Positions 1 through 11,189 of a stretch of 64,000 nt of DNA are shown piece by piece. The notes beneath the pieces were generated by a model. That model had not been told where the DNA came from. It did no database searches and saw only the letters and a program-made list of their open reading frames with translations. This DNA is from Theocolax elegans (taxonomy: Eukaryota; Arthropoda; Insecta; Hymenoptera; Cerocephalidae): NCBI GenBank assembly GCA_026168455.1, contig CM047426.1, forward strand, positions 4,271,501 through 4,335,500. The letters run 5' to 3'. Numbering within the stretch: the stretch's first letter is position 1; every line of letters begins with the position of its first letter. Made by a program: the position numbers and the translations under genes.

Positions 1-111
1 GACATGAATATCTGAATAATTATAAAGTTTTTTAAAAATAAAAACTCAATCACGTATATAAATACCATTATTATAAATTAAATAAATAATAATAAATATA
101 TATAAAACAAA

Positions 112-3100
112 TTAAAAAAGTTTATTTCCACTAGTCGACGGGCCAAATTGATTGAATGGCAAAACATTCCATCCCGACGTATCGTCTGAAAAAATATTGT
201 AAAATAAAATTATTTAACAATTAATAATGAACTAATTTTGTACATCATCTTACTTTGCTCTTGTCCATTTGGATTATTTGGTGCTTGCTTGTTACATTCC
301 GGTGAGCTCACGCTGATCGGCGAGCAAAATTTATTCAGATTTATCTTGCTGTATTCCGAATCACAAAAGTTAGAAACGTCATCGGGATCTGAAAAATATT
401 TATATATAATGTCTATATACAATGTGTAATATAACAATTATATAAAATATTAATTAGATTAACATTTATAAAAATATAAATTTATAATTACGAAAAAAAT
501 AAAAATTAGAAAATAATTAAAAAGAAGAAAATTTGTTTTAGGAAGTTATTAATTAATTATCGCAATTTATTGAATAATCTTTGTAATTGTCAAATTAAAA
601 GATATTGAATTAAACTAATATTTAGTTAAAAAACATCTTTTTGGGTATTCTACGTAATTAATTTACATACTTTAATTTACAATGAAACATTAAAACGAAA
701 AATAATTAATAATTTACAAAAAAGTTTTAGTCTATTTTAACAAAAATAATAAATTTAATTAATTAATTTTTTATGAAGATAATGTAATAATTGTTACAAT
801 TATAAATACTTGTTTTAATCATCTAATCCGTTGCCAAGTTGAAAAACTATCGCGTCGGTAAGTTTTTGCTTCACAATATCTTTTTTAGTGGTCTATACGT
901 ATAACTACTTTGCATATACTTTCTTAATTTAAGAAAATGATACGAATTAATTTACAATTTTAATCCTAGACTGATTATTACATTTAACAAATGTGTACAA
1001 TCACAAAAAATTTCAATCTCTTTCAATGATTAAACCCATATATATATATATATAATTACTTAGAAATCAAAATAGAAAAGAATTAATGAAAACATTTAGT
1101 GTACCGCACAACCGTCTAGCCAGTTCAACGCTACCTCCGGGTTCGGTAATATCGCTCCCTAAAATAGCTGATATATTGTCACCGAAATTGCAATCCATCG
1201 GTATATTATTGGTCATATTTTTATCGTCGGGTAACGGTGATAATTGCACGTTCAACGCGTATTCCGAATCGATGGAATCTTGTCTAGTCATGAGATAAGG
1301 TTGTTTGGTTACGCGAGAATTGTTCATCGTAATGTCCGATGGTAACACTGGCATTCCATATGGATTTTCCACTTGTTGGATCACCTGTTGGGACAAAATA
1401 ATTTTTCAACATTTAGTGATAAATATATTGATTTGGTATTTATATACATTGTATCGTTATATTATTATAAAGTCTATTATGCACAAGGTACGAAGAATAA
1501 TGTTTATTATAGCGATAGCAGTATAGATGAATAAACCTCTATAATAAACAAGAAATATGTATTTTCCTTAAATTTTTTTACACGATAGATGAATTAGGTA
1601 TAGAATACACAATAATATGAAATTTTTTTTAATTTTCTGAAGGTATATAAATATACTTGTGATCTCGTCCCTAAATGTAATAAAAATAAAATCTATGAAG
1701 TTTTTTCTAAAACTATCATTTTGGTTAATCGATGACGATATATCAGTTTAATTATAAATTAGTTCTTAAATATGAAAAAAAAAGAAAATTAATGATGTGC
1801 TTTCTCTAAAACTTTCATCTTGATTAAAAATCGATAAAAAATTATAAATAAATATATTGTGTAATATTTAAATAATTTTTAACATTTACATCTCGATAGG
1901 TCAATAGGTATCGATAAAAAAAAACTTAAAAAAAATTGTAATATTCTTCTAGCCTCGTTTCTAATTTTGAAACATAAAAAAACATAGCAGTATAGTTATG
2001 GTTTCTATCTGTGAGAAGAGAAACTCAGGAAATTAGAAAATATACAACTACGGATGGATCAAAAAGAATTAATAATAAAAAGATATATCTTTATACTTGT
2101 GATTTCGCTCCTAAGTTTGTAAAATTAACAGTCTCAGACGATTTGATACGAGGTTTATGAGATTGTTGCTGATGCATTTGTTGCTGCTGCTGTTGGTCTT
2201 CGAAACGCTTACTCATTTTCACTGGTGTGGGTACAGGTCGTTCAGTCGGATTAGTTCGTGGTACTTCTTTGTTACTTGATTTATCTTTGACTGCCTGATT
2301 TTGTGAGCCTATAATTCGTACCAATCAAAATTGAATAAATGTTTGATCAATATATTGTAATATTTTTATTGATTTGAATACTAATTCATTGCCTCCCTAG
2401 CGAAAAAATAAAAAATAAAGAATTGTAAAAAGCAGTGTGATTCTGTGACAATATGTAAATAAACGTAGAGAAAGGTACATTTCATCTGAATTTAGACACA
2501 TTTTACGTTTTCTTACTTTTTCTTGCGTTTTTAATTTACTATTCCATACAGTCATTTGCATTTTGTTAACTTTTACATTATTCAAATTTTCGTCTTATAA
2601 TAACATTTTATTCTTAGTTTAATATAGTCCCAGACTATATTAATTCGCAATAAAAAAATATAAAATAAGAAAATCTATTTAAATGCAAGAAAAAGTAAGA
2701 AAAATTAATTAAACATAGCTACAGGTAACTAAACGCAAAATAATTATACTTTTTCTTATTTTTCTTTACATTTTAATACATTTCCTTATAATTTTCCTCT
2801 TATTTTGATGACGTTGAAAATTGTAAAAAAAAGTAAGAAAAATTAATAAAATATAAATAAATAAACGTTAGAAAAAGTATAAAAAACGTAAATAGTATCC
2901 AAAAACGGATGGAATCTTACGGTTTCTTTTTTATTACTATTTCTTACTTTTTATAATTTTCGTTGCGGCTAGATTTGTTTTTTTTTTAATTTTAGAAAAT
3001 AAATTACCTCGTTTTTTGGATGTTGAATTTGACATTTGATTGTCACGTTGACTATCACGTTGACTATCACGTTGACTTTCGCGTTGACTATCACGTTGAC

Positions 3101-6100
3101 TATCACGTTGAGTATCGCGTTGACTATCACGTTGAGTATCGCGTTGACTATCACGTTGACTATCACGCTGACTATCACGTTGGCTTTCACGTCGATTATC
3201 ACGTTGACTATCACGTTGGCTATCCTAATTTATAAATTAAATTTTTTTTATACTATTTAATGTTTTAATCGAGATTCCATAGTTTCAAAGTTTTAAATGC
3301 AATAGCTGAGATAAATAGCTATAAAATTTAAAATCACCGTGTACCAATGTGTGTAAAACCGTGTGTAAAAATTTTCGAAATAATTAGTCTTATAAAGTAT
3401 TTCTGACCAATCGCAAATTACATCATAACAAAATGTTAGGTTCTCGTAGTTTTCTTTAATTTGATTAAAAAATAATAATTTCTATATCTCAGTTGATAAC
3501 TCTATAAGTGCGGTGATTTAAATCATCGATTACGGTTGACATCCCTTTAAAAATTATGTAACACATTCTTACTGTAGTTTTACAATTTGCTTTCGAATCG
3601 TCATGTTCGTTAGAGCGTTCTCCATTGTTCAATTTGTTCATTTGCTGATTAACTATTGAATCTTCTTTATTGCTTTGTTTAAACTGCCCTTTCGTTGAAA
3701 CATCAAGTCGCGTGTTCGTGGAATTTTCAGTATTCTCAGGAAAACCGTTGTCATCAACATCCATCGATTCAGGCTCATTGTTTTCTAAAAGTAAGAATTT
3801 CAATTGTAGGTGAATTGATTTAAAAAAAAATTAACTTGTAAAAACATTAAGTTTTGTAGGCTACAGGTCGGATAAAGAAATTGCGCCAGTAATTAATATA
3901 TATTGTCTAGTAATGAACGTAAAGACTGTCAGAATAAAAAACAATTAGTATCATTTTTTAATTTAATTTTTAAAATACAAAAAAAATTTTAATAAAAATT
4001 TTAAAGAATACTAAAAAACCGAAATTCCACATTTTGCATAAAAAATATAAAAAAATACCAAAGAACGAAAATTAAAATAAAATATACTATAAATACTAAA
4101 CATGTCATTATTAGTAAAAAAAAAACTACAAACTCAAAAATACTAAAAATTCAAGAATATTACAAAATAATCAAAACATTCCTTATACAAAAATGCATAA
4201 AATACAAAAAAAATAAAATATTAAAAAATAAACTTTTCTAAAAACACTATTATTACTAAAAAAAAAATTTTTAATCTACTAAAACGTATTTTTCTTCAAT
4301 ATATTTTTAGTAAACACCTATATGATGTGTCGTATCCATCTCTTGATCATCGTTATTCATGTATTCTTGCTCCAAAACGTACGAATTGATTGAAATGGCA
4401 TCTACAACCAAAAAAATACATAAATATACGCACACAAGTATATTAAAATTTACATTCTTTTCTTTCTTACCTACCATTATTATGCGCATCATTATTAGTA
4501 TTATTCCGGTGAATAATAAAACGCGACAAATCTACTTGCGGCAACTGTTGAGGTTTTATCGACTGCTTCACATTTTCAATTTTACGGCTTTCCACAGCTT
4601 TTTTCTCCAATTCTTCAATCTTCAAACAATAGACGTGCAATTAAATGTTAAATATATATGAAATAGTAATTTATCATTTTTTTTATTCAAGCAATTTTAA
4701 TTTCTAATGTAAAATTACTTTGCGTAATTAACAATTAATTTTTATATCGATTGTCTATTAATATAAATTAAAATTATTACGGTCTTACAGTTCATTAACT
4801 ATAAAATTAATATCTATTTATTTAATTATTTATTTAGCCATCGAAATTTACAAAAGATAAACGTAATGTAGTAAATTGTATGTGTACAAAATTAGGTATG
4901 GCATATAACTATATTAAAAATACATTTTTAATTATAAAAAAATAATTAAATTAATAAGAACTTAAAAAAAGGAATTAAGCAGTAAGTCAGAATAAGTGCC
5001 CAATTTTTTTATTGATTACAATATTAATTAATTATATGATTTTTTTATAATCTTTATTAATTATTTTTTATAGTTAACTGACTGTAAGACCAAAATAATT
5101 ATTTTAAAGAAACAAAATATTCTTTTCACCTAATGTTGTTAAACTTATGTATCTTTATAAAGGGATTTACCCGTAAATAAATAAAAATATATATATCACT
5201 GAGAAAAAAGTTATAGTAAAAATTACAATGTTGTCTAGTAATGCGGAGACAGACTGACACAATCCAAAAATTTACCATAGTGTATAATAAAATTTACTGA
5301 AGTTGTAGTAAATATTACCAGAATTGTAGTAAAAATTAATAACATTCTAGTAAATTTTATAATACACTATAGTAAATTTTTGGATTGCGTCAGTCTGTCT
5401 TCGCATTACTAGACAACATTGTAATTTTTACTTCAACTTTTTTCTATATAGCTATATACCTCGCGTTGCAAATCCCGTTCCCTGATTCTCAAATTATTGA
5501 TTTTGTACATCCTTTTCTTGTGATCATCCTCCCTCCTCTTGTTCTCCACGTACAATTCCGCAAATTTAATAATTTTCAGTTGCTCGATCCTCTTATCGAT
5601 TTTCTCCTGGATCCTCATTTTCTTCATCGCGTCGTTGATTTTGTAACGCGCCAAGTTGCACTGTATCACGATTTTCAACAATTGCGTCTCCGCTCGTTTT
5701 TTCTCCTTGACCAAATCCAACTCGTTGTATTCCTCCTGCGTAAAATAGAACAGTTGACGGTTTTTCGAAAAATCAATGTGTTTAATAAGAAAAAAAAGGA
5801 AGAGAGAGACACCTCGTATTGAATCCAGACGGCCCGCTGTTCTCGCAACATAGTTTCGTATTTTTCGATTATAGTCAATTGTTGTCGGGTTTCTGGATCT
5901 TCCATTTTCTCGATCATGTCGATGTGTCTTCGCAGTATCTTCTCATATTCGTCCAGTCTTTAAATAAATTTATTTATTTACAAATAATATTAAAATAATA
6001 TTAATTATTTATGTATAAATATGCAAATTATGTTTGTGTAATTAAAAATACTAAAATTTGTAGAATTTTAATGTAAGTAATATTATGACTAAAAAAATAC

Positions 6101-8540
6101 AAAAGAAAGCACAAAATTTTAAACAAGTAAGTATACTGTATACATTTTATAAATATTAAAAATTGTTAGGTAATTCAAAAAATATTTATTGTGAATTATA
6201 AAAAATGAAAACAGTACTACTAAATTACAAAAAAATATTCAAAATTGCTAAAAGGAAACTAGAAACAGTAAAAAAATATTACAATGTACCAATAATATAC
6301 AAAACTTTTTTAAAAAGTACTAAAATACGAAAAATTTCTACAGAACTCTGCATACTACTAGAAAACTAAAGAAAATTATTAATAAAATACTAATTAAAAT
6401 AAATGCTAAAGAAACATACCAAGTCTCTTCTAAAAATAAAAATAAAAACGCTAACAATACATTAAAATTTCAACTAAATCTGACCTAAAAAACATATAAA
6501 TTCTATAAATCCAAAAAAAATAGAAAAAATCTAATAATAATAAAAAAATAGGTCATAAAATACTAAAAACATTTATTTAACTATTTCTAAAAAAAAATAA
6601 AAACGCTAACAATACATTAAAATTTCAACTAAATCTGACCTAAAAAACATATAAATTCTATAAATCCAAAAAAAATAGAAAAAATCTAATAATAATAAAA
6701 AAATAGGTCATAAAATACTAAAAACATTTTTAAACATTTCTAAAAAAAAATAAAAACGCTAACAATACATTAAAATTTCAACTAAATCTGACCTAAAAAA
6801 CATATATTAATAACATTCTAGTAAATTTTATAATACACTATAGTAAATTTTTGGATTGCGTCAGTCTGTCTTCGCATTACTAGACAACATTGTAATTTTT
6901 ACTTCAACTTTTTTCTATATAGCTATATACCTCGCGTTGCAAATCCCGTTCCCTGATTCTCAAATTATTGATTTTGTACATCCTTTTCTTGTGATCTTCC
7001 TCCCTCCTCTTGTCCTCCACGTACAATTCCGCAAATTTAATAATTTTCAGTTGCTCGATCCTCTTATCGATTTTCTCCTGGATCCTCATTTTCTTCATCG
7101 CGTCGTTGATTTTGTAACGCGCCAAGTTGCACTGTATCACGATTTTCAACAATTGCGTCTCCGCTCGTTTTTTCTCCTTGACCAAATCCAACTCGTTGTA
7201 TTCCTCCTGCGTAAAATAGAACAGTTGACGGTTTTTCGAAAAATCAATGTGTTTAATAAGAAAAAAAGAAGAGAGAGAGAGAGAGAGACACCTCGTATTG
7301 AATCCAGACGGCCCGCTGTTCTCGCAACATAGTTTCGTATTTTTCTATTATAGTCAATTGTTGTCGGGTTTCTGGATCTTCCATTTTCTCGATCATGTCG
7401 ATGTGTCTTCGCAGTATCTTCTCATATTCGTCCAGTCTTTAAATAAATTTATTTATTTACAAATAATATTAAAATAATATTAATTATTTATGTATAAATA
7501 TGCAAATTATGTTTGTGTAATTAAAAATACTAAAATTTGTAGAATTTTAATGTAAGTAATATTATAACTAAAAAAATACAAAAAAAGCACAAAATTTTAA
7601 ACAAGTAAGTATACTGTATAAATTTTATAAATATTAAAAATTGTTAGGTAATTCAAAAAATATTTATTGTGAATTATAAAAAATGAAAACAGTACTACTA
7701 AATTACAAAAAATATTCAGAATTGCTAAAAGGAAACTAGAAACAGTAAAAAATATTACAATGTACCAATAATATACAAAACCTTTTTAAAAAGTACTAAA
7801 ATTATTACATAATAAAAATATTATATCTGCTAGAGATCGAAAAATTTCTACAGAACTCTGCATACTACTAGAAAACTAAAGAAAATTATTAATAAAATAC
7901 TAATTATAATAAATGCTAAAGAAACATACCAAGTCTCTTCTAAAAATAAAAATAAAAACGCTAACAATACATTAAAATTTCAACTAAATCTGACCTAAAA
8001 AACATAAATAAATCCAACAAAACAGAAAAAATCTAAAAATAATAAAAAAATAGGTCATAAAATACTAAAAACACTTTTTAAAACAATTTCTAAAAAAAAA
8101 TAATACCTGTAAAATTCACCATTGTAAGTATAATTCTGAATTTAAACAAATAAAAAGTTAAATAAAATTTAGTTTAAATAAATCAATCATGTTTAATTAT
8201 ACTATAAACTGTCTTTATCCATTTCTTACTTATTCTTCATTCATGTGTCGTTTATAAATATCAAAATCTGTTAATAAATTAACAAACATTTACACTCATA
8301 CCTTTCCAAAATTGATATTTGAAGAGCCTCCCTTTTCTTGGCTTCCTCGAGTTTAACTTTGAGCTCGCGTCGTACTTGCAATTCCGCTCGAATTTTCTCC
8401 TTTGTACTTTTGATCAAATTTTCGTAAACTTGAACGAAATTAAAATTATATTTTTCAAAAATTCGAATATACACAAATCAACATTTACTTCACTTACTCG
8501 TTATCTGCTCGTCGATTTGGGCGCCACTTAAATTCTCCAT
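112..8540 (-). CDS. Unrecognised coiled-coil protein, 12 exons, 649 aa
   Basis: Exons from 5' to 3': 8540-8498, 8428-8302, 7436-7292, 7206-6931, 4619-4475, 4401-4318, 3784-3573, 3224-3008, 2308-2097, 1384-1105, 388-254, 185-112. All have GT/AG ends, every phase matches, and the sum is 1,950 nt including TAA. Residues ~15-215 are Glu/Lys/Arg-rich coiled coil (for example KIRAELQVRRELKVKLEEAK). The middle is acidic and Ser/Asn-rich, followed by 16 DSQR-like tetrads, a poly-Gln stretch (QQQQQQMHQQQ) and a low-complexity C-terminus ending PSTSGNKLF. There is no signal peptide or membrane segment. I do not recognise the family. Coiled-coil head plus disordered tail fits a structural or chromosome-associated protein (a SIX6OS1-like synaptonemal role is only a guess). 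Exons 3-4 also exist as a second intact copy at 5957-5460. The donor ending exon 5 was chosen by phase: a stronger GTAAG 4 nt downstream would create a stop in the next exon. Confidence 0.82.
3008..3224 (-). repeat. 12-bp coding minisatellite (DSQR tetrads)
   Basis: This is an exon of the coiled-coil gene. On the minus strand it reads 16 consecutive 12-nt units of the type GATAGTCAACGT, translated as DSQR with DTQR, ESQR, DNRR and DNQM variants. Acceptor TTAG/GATAGCC and donor ACGAG/GTAATT flank it, and phase 0 in with phase 1 out fits both neighbouring exons. Confidence 0.85.
4772..5106. mobile_element. MITE-like element with ~40-bp terminal inverted repeats
   Basis: GGTCTTACAGTTCATTAACT at 4781-4800 is mirrored by AGTTAACTGACTGTAAGACC at 5072-5091, and the similarity extends into flanking AT-rich bases on both sides. 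The element is about 335 bp, has no open frame, and lies in the intron between exons 4 and 5 of the coiled-coil gene. Confidence 0.65.
5202..5444. mobile_element. Foldback (MITE-like) element with ~97-bp inverted arms
   Basis: Arm 5202-5299 is the near-perfect reverse complement of 5349-5444, with about a 49-bp loop. The shared arm core includes TTACAATGTTGTCTAGTAAT and its complement. There is no coding capacity. It ends about 15 bp from the donor of the exon at 5735-5460. A flanking target-site duplication was not clear. Confidence 0.8.
5460..5957 (-). CDS. Second copy of exons 3 and 4 of the coiled-coil gene
   Basis: Exon copies at 5957-5813 (145 nt) and 5735-5460 (276 nt) match 7436-7292 and 7206-6931 in length and splice sites. 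They encode the same protein except two residues in the second exon (YVENKRREDD here, YVEDKRREED in the other copy). Exon 4 ends in phase 0, while exon 3 must be entered in phase 2. Exon 4 therefore cannot splice in frame to the next exon 3 copy, and a transcript should use one pair or the other. Whether this is real alternative splicing, a recent redundant duplication or an assembly duplicate cannot be told from sequence. Confidence 0.7.
6447..6803. repeat. Tandem ~154-bp repeat, about 2.3 units
   Basis: The string CGCTAACAATACATT starts at 6449, 6604 and 6757, giving periods of 155 and 153 bp. The third unit is cut off where the large duplication restarts. One further, diverged unit sits at 7949 in the other large copy. 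It is AT-rich intron sequence with no coding potential seen. Confidence 0.8.
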
Positions 8541-9197
8541 TTTTATTACTTTTTCTTTTTCCGTAAGCTCGACGAAATTAATTTAACATCGATACTTTGA
8601 AAAAAGAAAAGTCGACTTGCCCAACCGAGTTTCCGTTGCTAAATGGCAATTTTGAGCGTTTGTTAAAAAAAAAAGTGTAACCGTTATTACTTGCGTTCTA
8701 AAAACTTGAAATTTGAGAGTGAATTTAAAAAAAAAAGAGAGAAAGATTGTTTTGTTGATGGATTGTTGAAGGATTTTACAGAAATTTTATTTACGTTTTG
8801 TAAATTTTAAAGGGTGAATAAATAAATAAATAGAGTATCATTTTTTACGAATTTTTACGAATTCGCGTTGATAAGAGGGAATTGTGATTTTATCGACCGC
8901 AGGTGGCAGTAAACGACAACAGCGCCGTGTGTATCGCGCGATTGATACACCGCGGGCCTCTCGGAGAAACAGAGAAAAAAAAATACAGTTCGATAAGTAC
9001 TTGAAGAAAGAATAGGCGAAATATTATTCGTATATTTTAATTTTCATCGGTCGTATTGGGGAAGGAGAGTGTGTATTTTAAAAATTGACGAAGTTTACAG
9101 ATTTGTACACATCATCATGCACGAGCAAATCGATTCGATACACGCGATACACCTAGATACGAAACCACCGCGTACGAGAATATCTAATTAAATAGCA
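8541..9197. promoter_or_regulatory. Head-to-head promoter region, coiled-coil gene / ARMC7
   Basis: These 657 bp separate two divergent start codons. They contain the most GC-rich patch nearby (8893-8960), with CCGCAGGTGGCAG at 8898-8910, which resembles the CTCF core, and a perfect palindrome ATCGCGCGAT at 8933-8942. No TATA box was obvious. A shared bidirectional promoter is inferred from spacing. Confidence 0.5.
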
Positions 9198-10058
9198 ATG
9201 TTCTCGTCGAAGGAACGACTGATAAGGAAGACCGGTAAACATGGGGTCGGACGCTTTGAGTATTTGCAGCAATTGGTCAACGAGTACAAAGCGACCAAAT
9301 CTCGCGGTGAGTTGCGTAACTTTTCCTTTTTCTCACGCAGTTCTGAAAAACCGTATTTATACTTATATATATTTGATTTTCAGATGCAAAAGAGCAAGTG
9401 TTAGCCAATCTAGCTAATTTCGCGTACGATCCGATAAACTACGATTACCTATGGAGATTGAGGATTCTTGATTTATTTTTTGGTGCACTGGAAGAAAGTA
9501 ATACCAAGCTGGTTTCTTTTGCCATCGGTGGTATTTGTAATATATCATTAGGTATGTTTATTTCATTGGTCTACGGTTAATGTATGTATATAATCTACAT
9601 TGTATGTTTATTTGATTTTAGATCCTAAGAGCAGGGACTACATTGTTCGTCATAATGGTGTTCATACAATTACTTCTATGTTGTCGCACAAGGAAGAGTC
9701 TGTAGTATTGTCGTCTATCACAACTTTGATATATTTGAATACCCCTCAAACGAAGGATGTTATCGCAACTCCTGAAATCAAAGAACGCATGTTAGAATTC
9801 TCTAAGAGTACAAATCGTCGTATTAAGAATCTAGCTGATGTATTTTTGGAAGAAGTCTGTAAGATAAAAGTGGAAGATAAATCTGTTGCCCGTACAAGTC
9901 AACCCGCAACAAGTACTGTAACTAGCCAATCGACTGAAGAACCTACTGTGAGTACAAGTGCTTTTGTAAGTGAAAGTGCAACTTTGAACGTTAACGCAAG
10001 CACCAGTCAAGCTACAAATATTGATAATACAAAGTCTGATGAATGTTCGAATGCTTAA
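9198..10058 (+). CDS. Armc7: Armadillo repeat-containing protein 7
   Basis: Exons are 9198-9306, 9384-9551 and 9622-10058, giving 237 aa with all phases consistent. The protein follows animal ARMC7 closely: N-terminal [13 protein letters not shown], then [17 protein letters not shown], the [10 protein letters not shown] helix and [12 protein letters not shown] in the third exon, i.e. a small armadillo/HEAT-type fold of ~185 residues. The last ~50 residues are a Ser/Thr-rich tail not typical of the vertebrate protein. ARMC7 has been reported with spliceosomal factors in vertebrates, but its molecular function is poorly defined. AATAAA at 10126-10131 would end the transcript before HTD2. Confidence 0.92.
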
Positions 10059-10182
10059 GTAATCATTGAATATTGATATTAGCTTTAATAACGATTAATA
10101 CTTTTACAATAACAATTGCTAGTGAAATAAACAAGTACAAGGAAAGTTTAATCTTTTGTAAGGATTTTATTATTAAAGTACA
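10059..10182 (+). other. 124-bp ARMC7-HTD2 spacer
   Basis: This AT-rich spacer has AATAAA at 10126-10131 and no long upstream frame. It must hold both the ARMC7 3' end and the HTD2 promoter, unless the two ORFs share a transcript. Confidence 0.6.
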
Positions 10183-10671
10183 ATGAAGAAAGCCAAAATG
10201 TTTCGTACTATGCTTGCATCGGCAAAAAAATATTGCACCAAAGTTTCTTCTGGCTCGAGCGCAACAGAAACTTTAGAAAACCTTAAAATTGGGAACAGAG
10301 TGTCCATACAAAGGACGGTGACCGAAGATGATGTCTTGGGATTTGCTAAATTAACGAATGATTACAATCCCATACATATTAATTCTACAAGGAATATAGT
10401 TCATGGAGCATTTTTGAATGGTCTATTGTCTGGAATACTTGGTACAAAATTACCTGGTCCTGGTACAATTGTGGTGGAGCAAATAATAAGGTATCCAAAA
10501 CCTTGTTACGTTGGTGACACTGTTGAAATTTCAGTTGAAATTACTTCTGTGAGGAAAATTGTTAAATGCAAATATACTTGTATTGCGAATTCGGAAAGAA
10601 TAGTTATGGAGGGCGAAGCTAAATTAGTAACAGACCCAACTAAAACTAATAAGATTGTATTTACAAAATAA
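10183..10671 (+). CDS. Htd2: Hydroxyacyl-thioester dehydratase type 2, mitochondrial (MaoC-like hotdog)
   Basis: Single exon, 162 aa. The N-terminus is Lys/Arg-rich without acidic residues (MKKAKMFRTMLASAKKY), as expected of a mitochondrial presequence. The (R)-hydratase signature is present as FAKLTNDYNPIHIN, with the catalytic Asp and His, followed by IVHGAFLNGLLSG and LPGPGTIVVEQ, all family hallmarks. The role known for the family is dehydration of 3-hydroxyacyl-ACP in mitochondrial fatty acid synthesis. The loop between the active-site His and IVHG is several residues shorter than in the human enzyme. Internal ATGs at 10198 and 10210 are alternative starts. It lies 124 bp downstream of ARMC7 in the same direction. 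In vertebrates HTD2 is translated from a bicistronic RPP14 mRNA. Confidence 0.9.
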   Translation: MKKAKMFRTMLASAKKYCTKVSSGSSATETLENLKIGNRVSIQRTVTEDDVLGFAKLTNDYNPIHINSTRNIVHGAFLNGLLSGILGTKLPGPGTIVVEQIIRYPKPCYVGDTVEISVEITSVRKIVKCKYTCIANSERIVMEGEAKLVTDPTKTNKIVFTK

Positions 10672-11189
10672 GTTAACATAACAAATGATTTTGTTTTGAA
10701 AGTTAATTTAATTTCATATTGCATCGACGAAACTGTATATATGAAAGTAGGTCTTATAATATGTGTGAATGTGAACATTACAACAGGCATTTAGAATTTT
10801 GCACAGACAGCAGTTGTGTTTTTATACTTATTGATTTCATAATTAATTTCACAAACAACTGTAAGAGGATAAAGCAAGAAAACAAGAACAATTTACAGGC
10901 CAGTTGCACTTGGTTCATTAAAGCTGCAACATTCCATACAGTGAGTATATTCTTTTACAATCTTCTTAAAGTTAAATTATATTTGATATACAAATTTAGT
11001 AATGAATATGCAACATAAATTTTATAAAAAAATTATTTTTTATTTGAATAGACCAATAAAATTCATATTATCTTAACATGTACATCACAGTACAATTAAA
11101 TTTTATTATGCAATTATTATTAAGGCTTATTATGACATATAAACGTTATTTGAATTATTAATAATTATCATTTTATTTTATAGGTGAAG

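Larger units (their letters stand above)
5335..8100. repeat. ~1.47-kb tandem segmental duplication
   Basis: Sequence from 5335 reappears from 6806 (offset 1,471 bp), covering both exon copies and flanking intron. The copies are nearly identical in exons and carry small indels in introns. The left copy runs to about 6600, the right copy to about 8100. The repeat starts inside the loop of a foldback element at 5202-5444, so only the right arm of that element was duplicated (6820-6915). Confidence 0.85.

Noticed and set aside
3008..3224. Tandem 12-bp repeats as a possible CRISPR or satellite array
   Set aside because: Units are contiguous without spacers and read in frame inside a phased exon, so this is a coding minisatellite.
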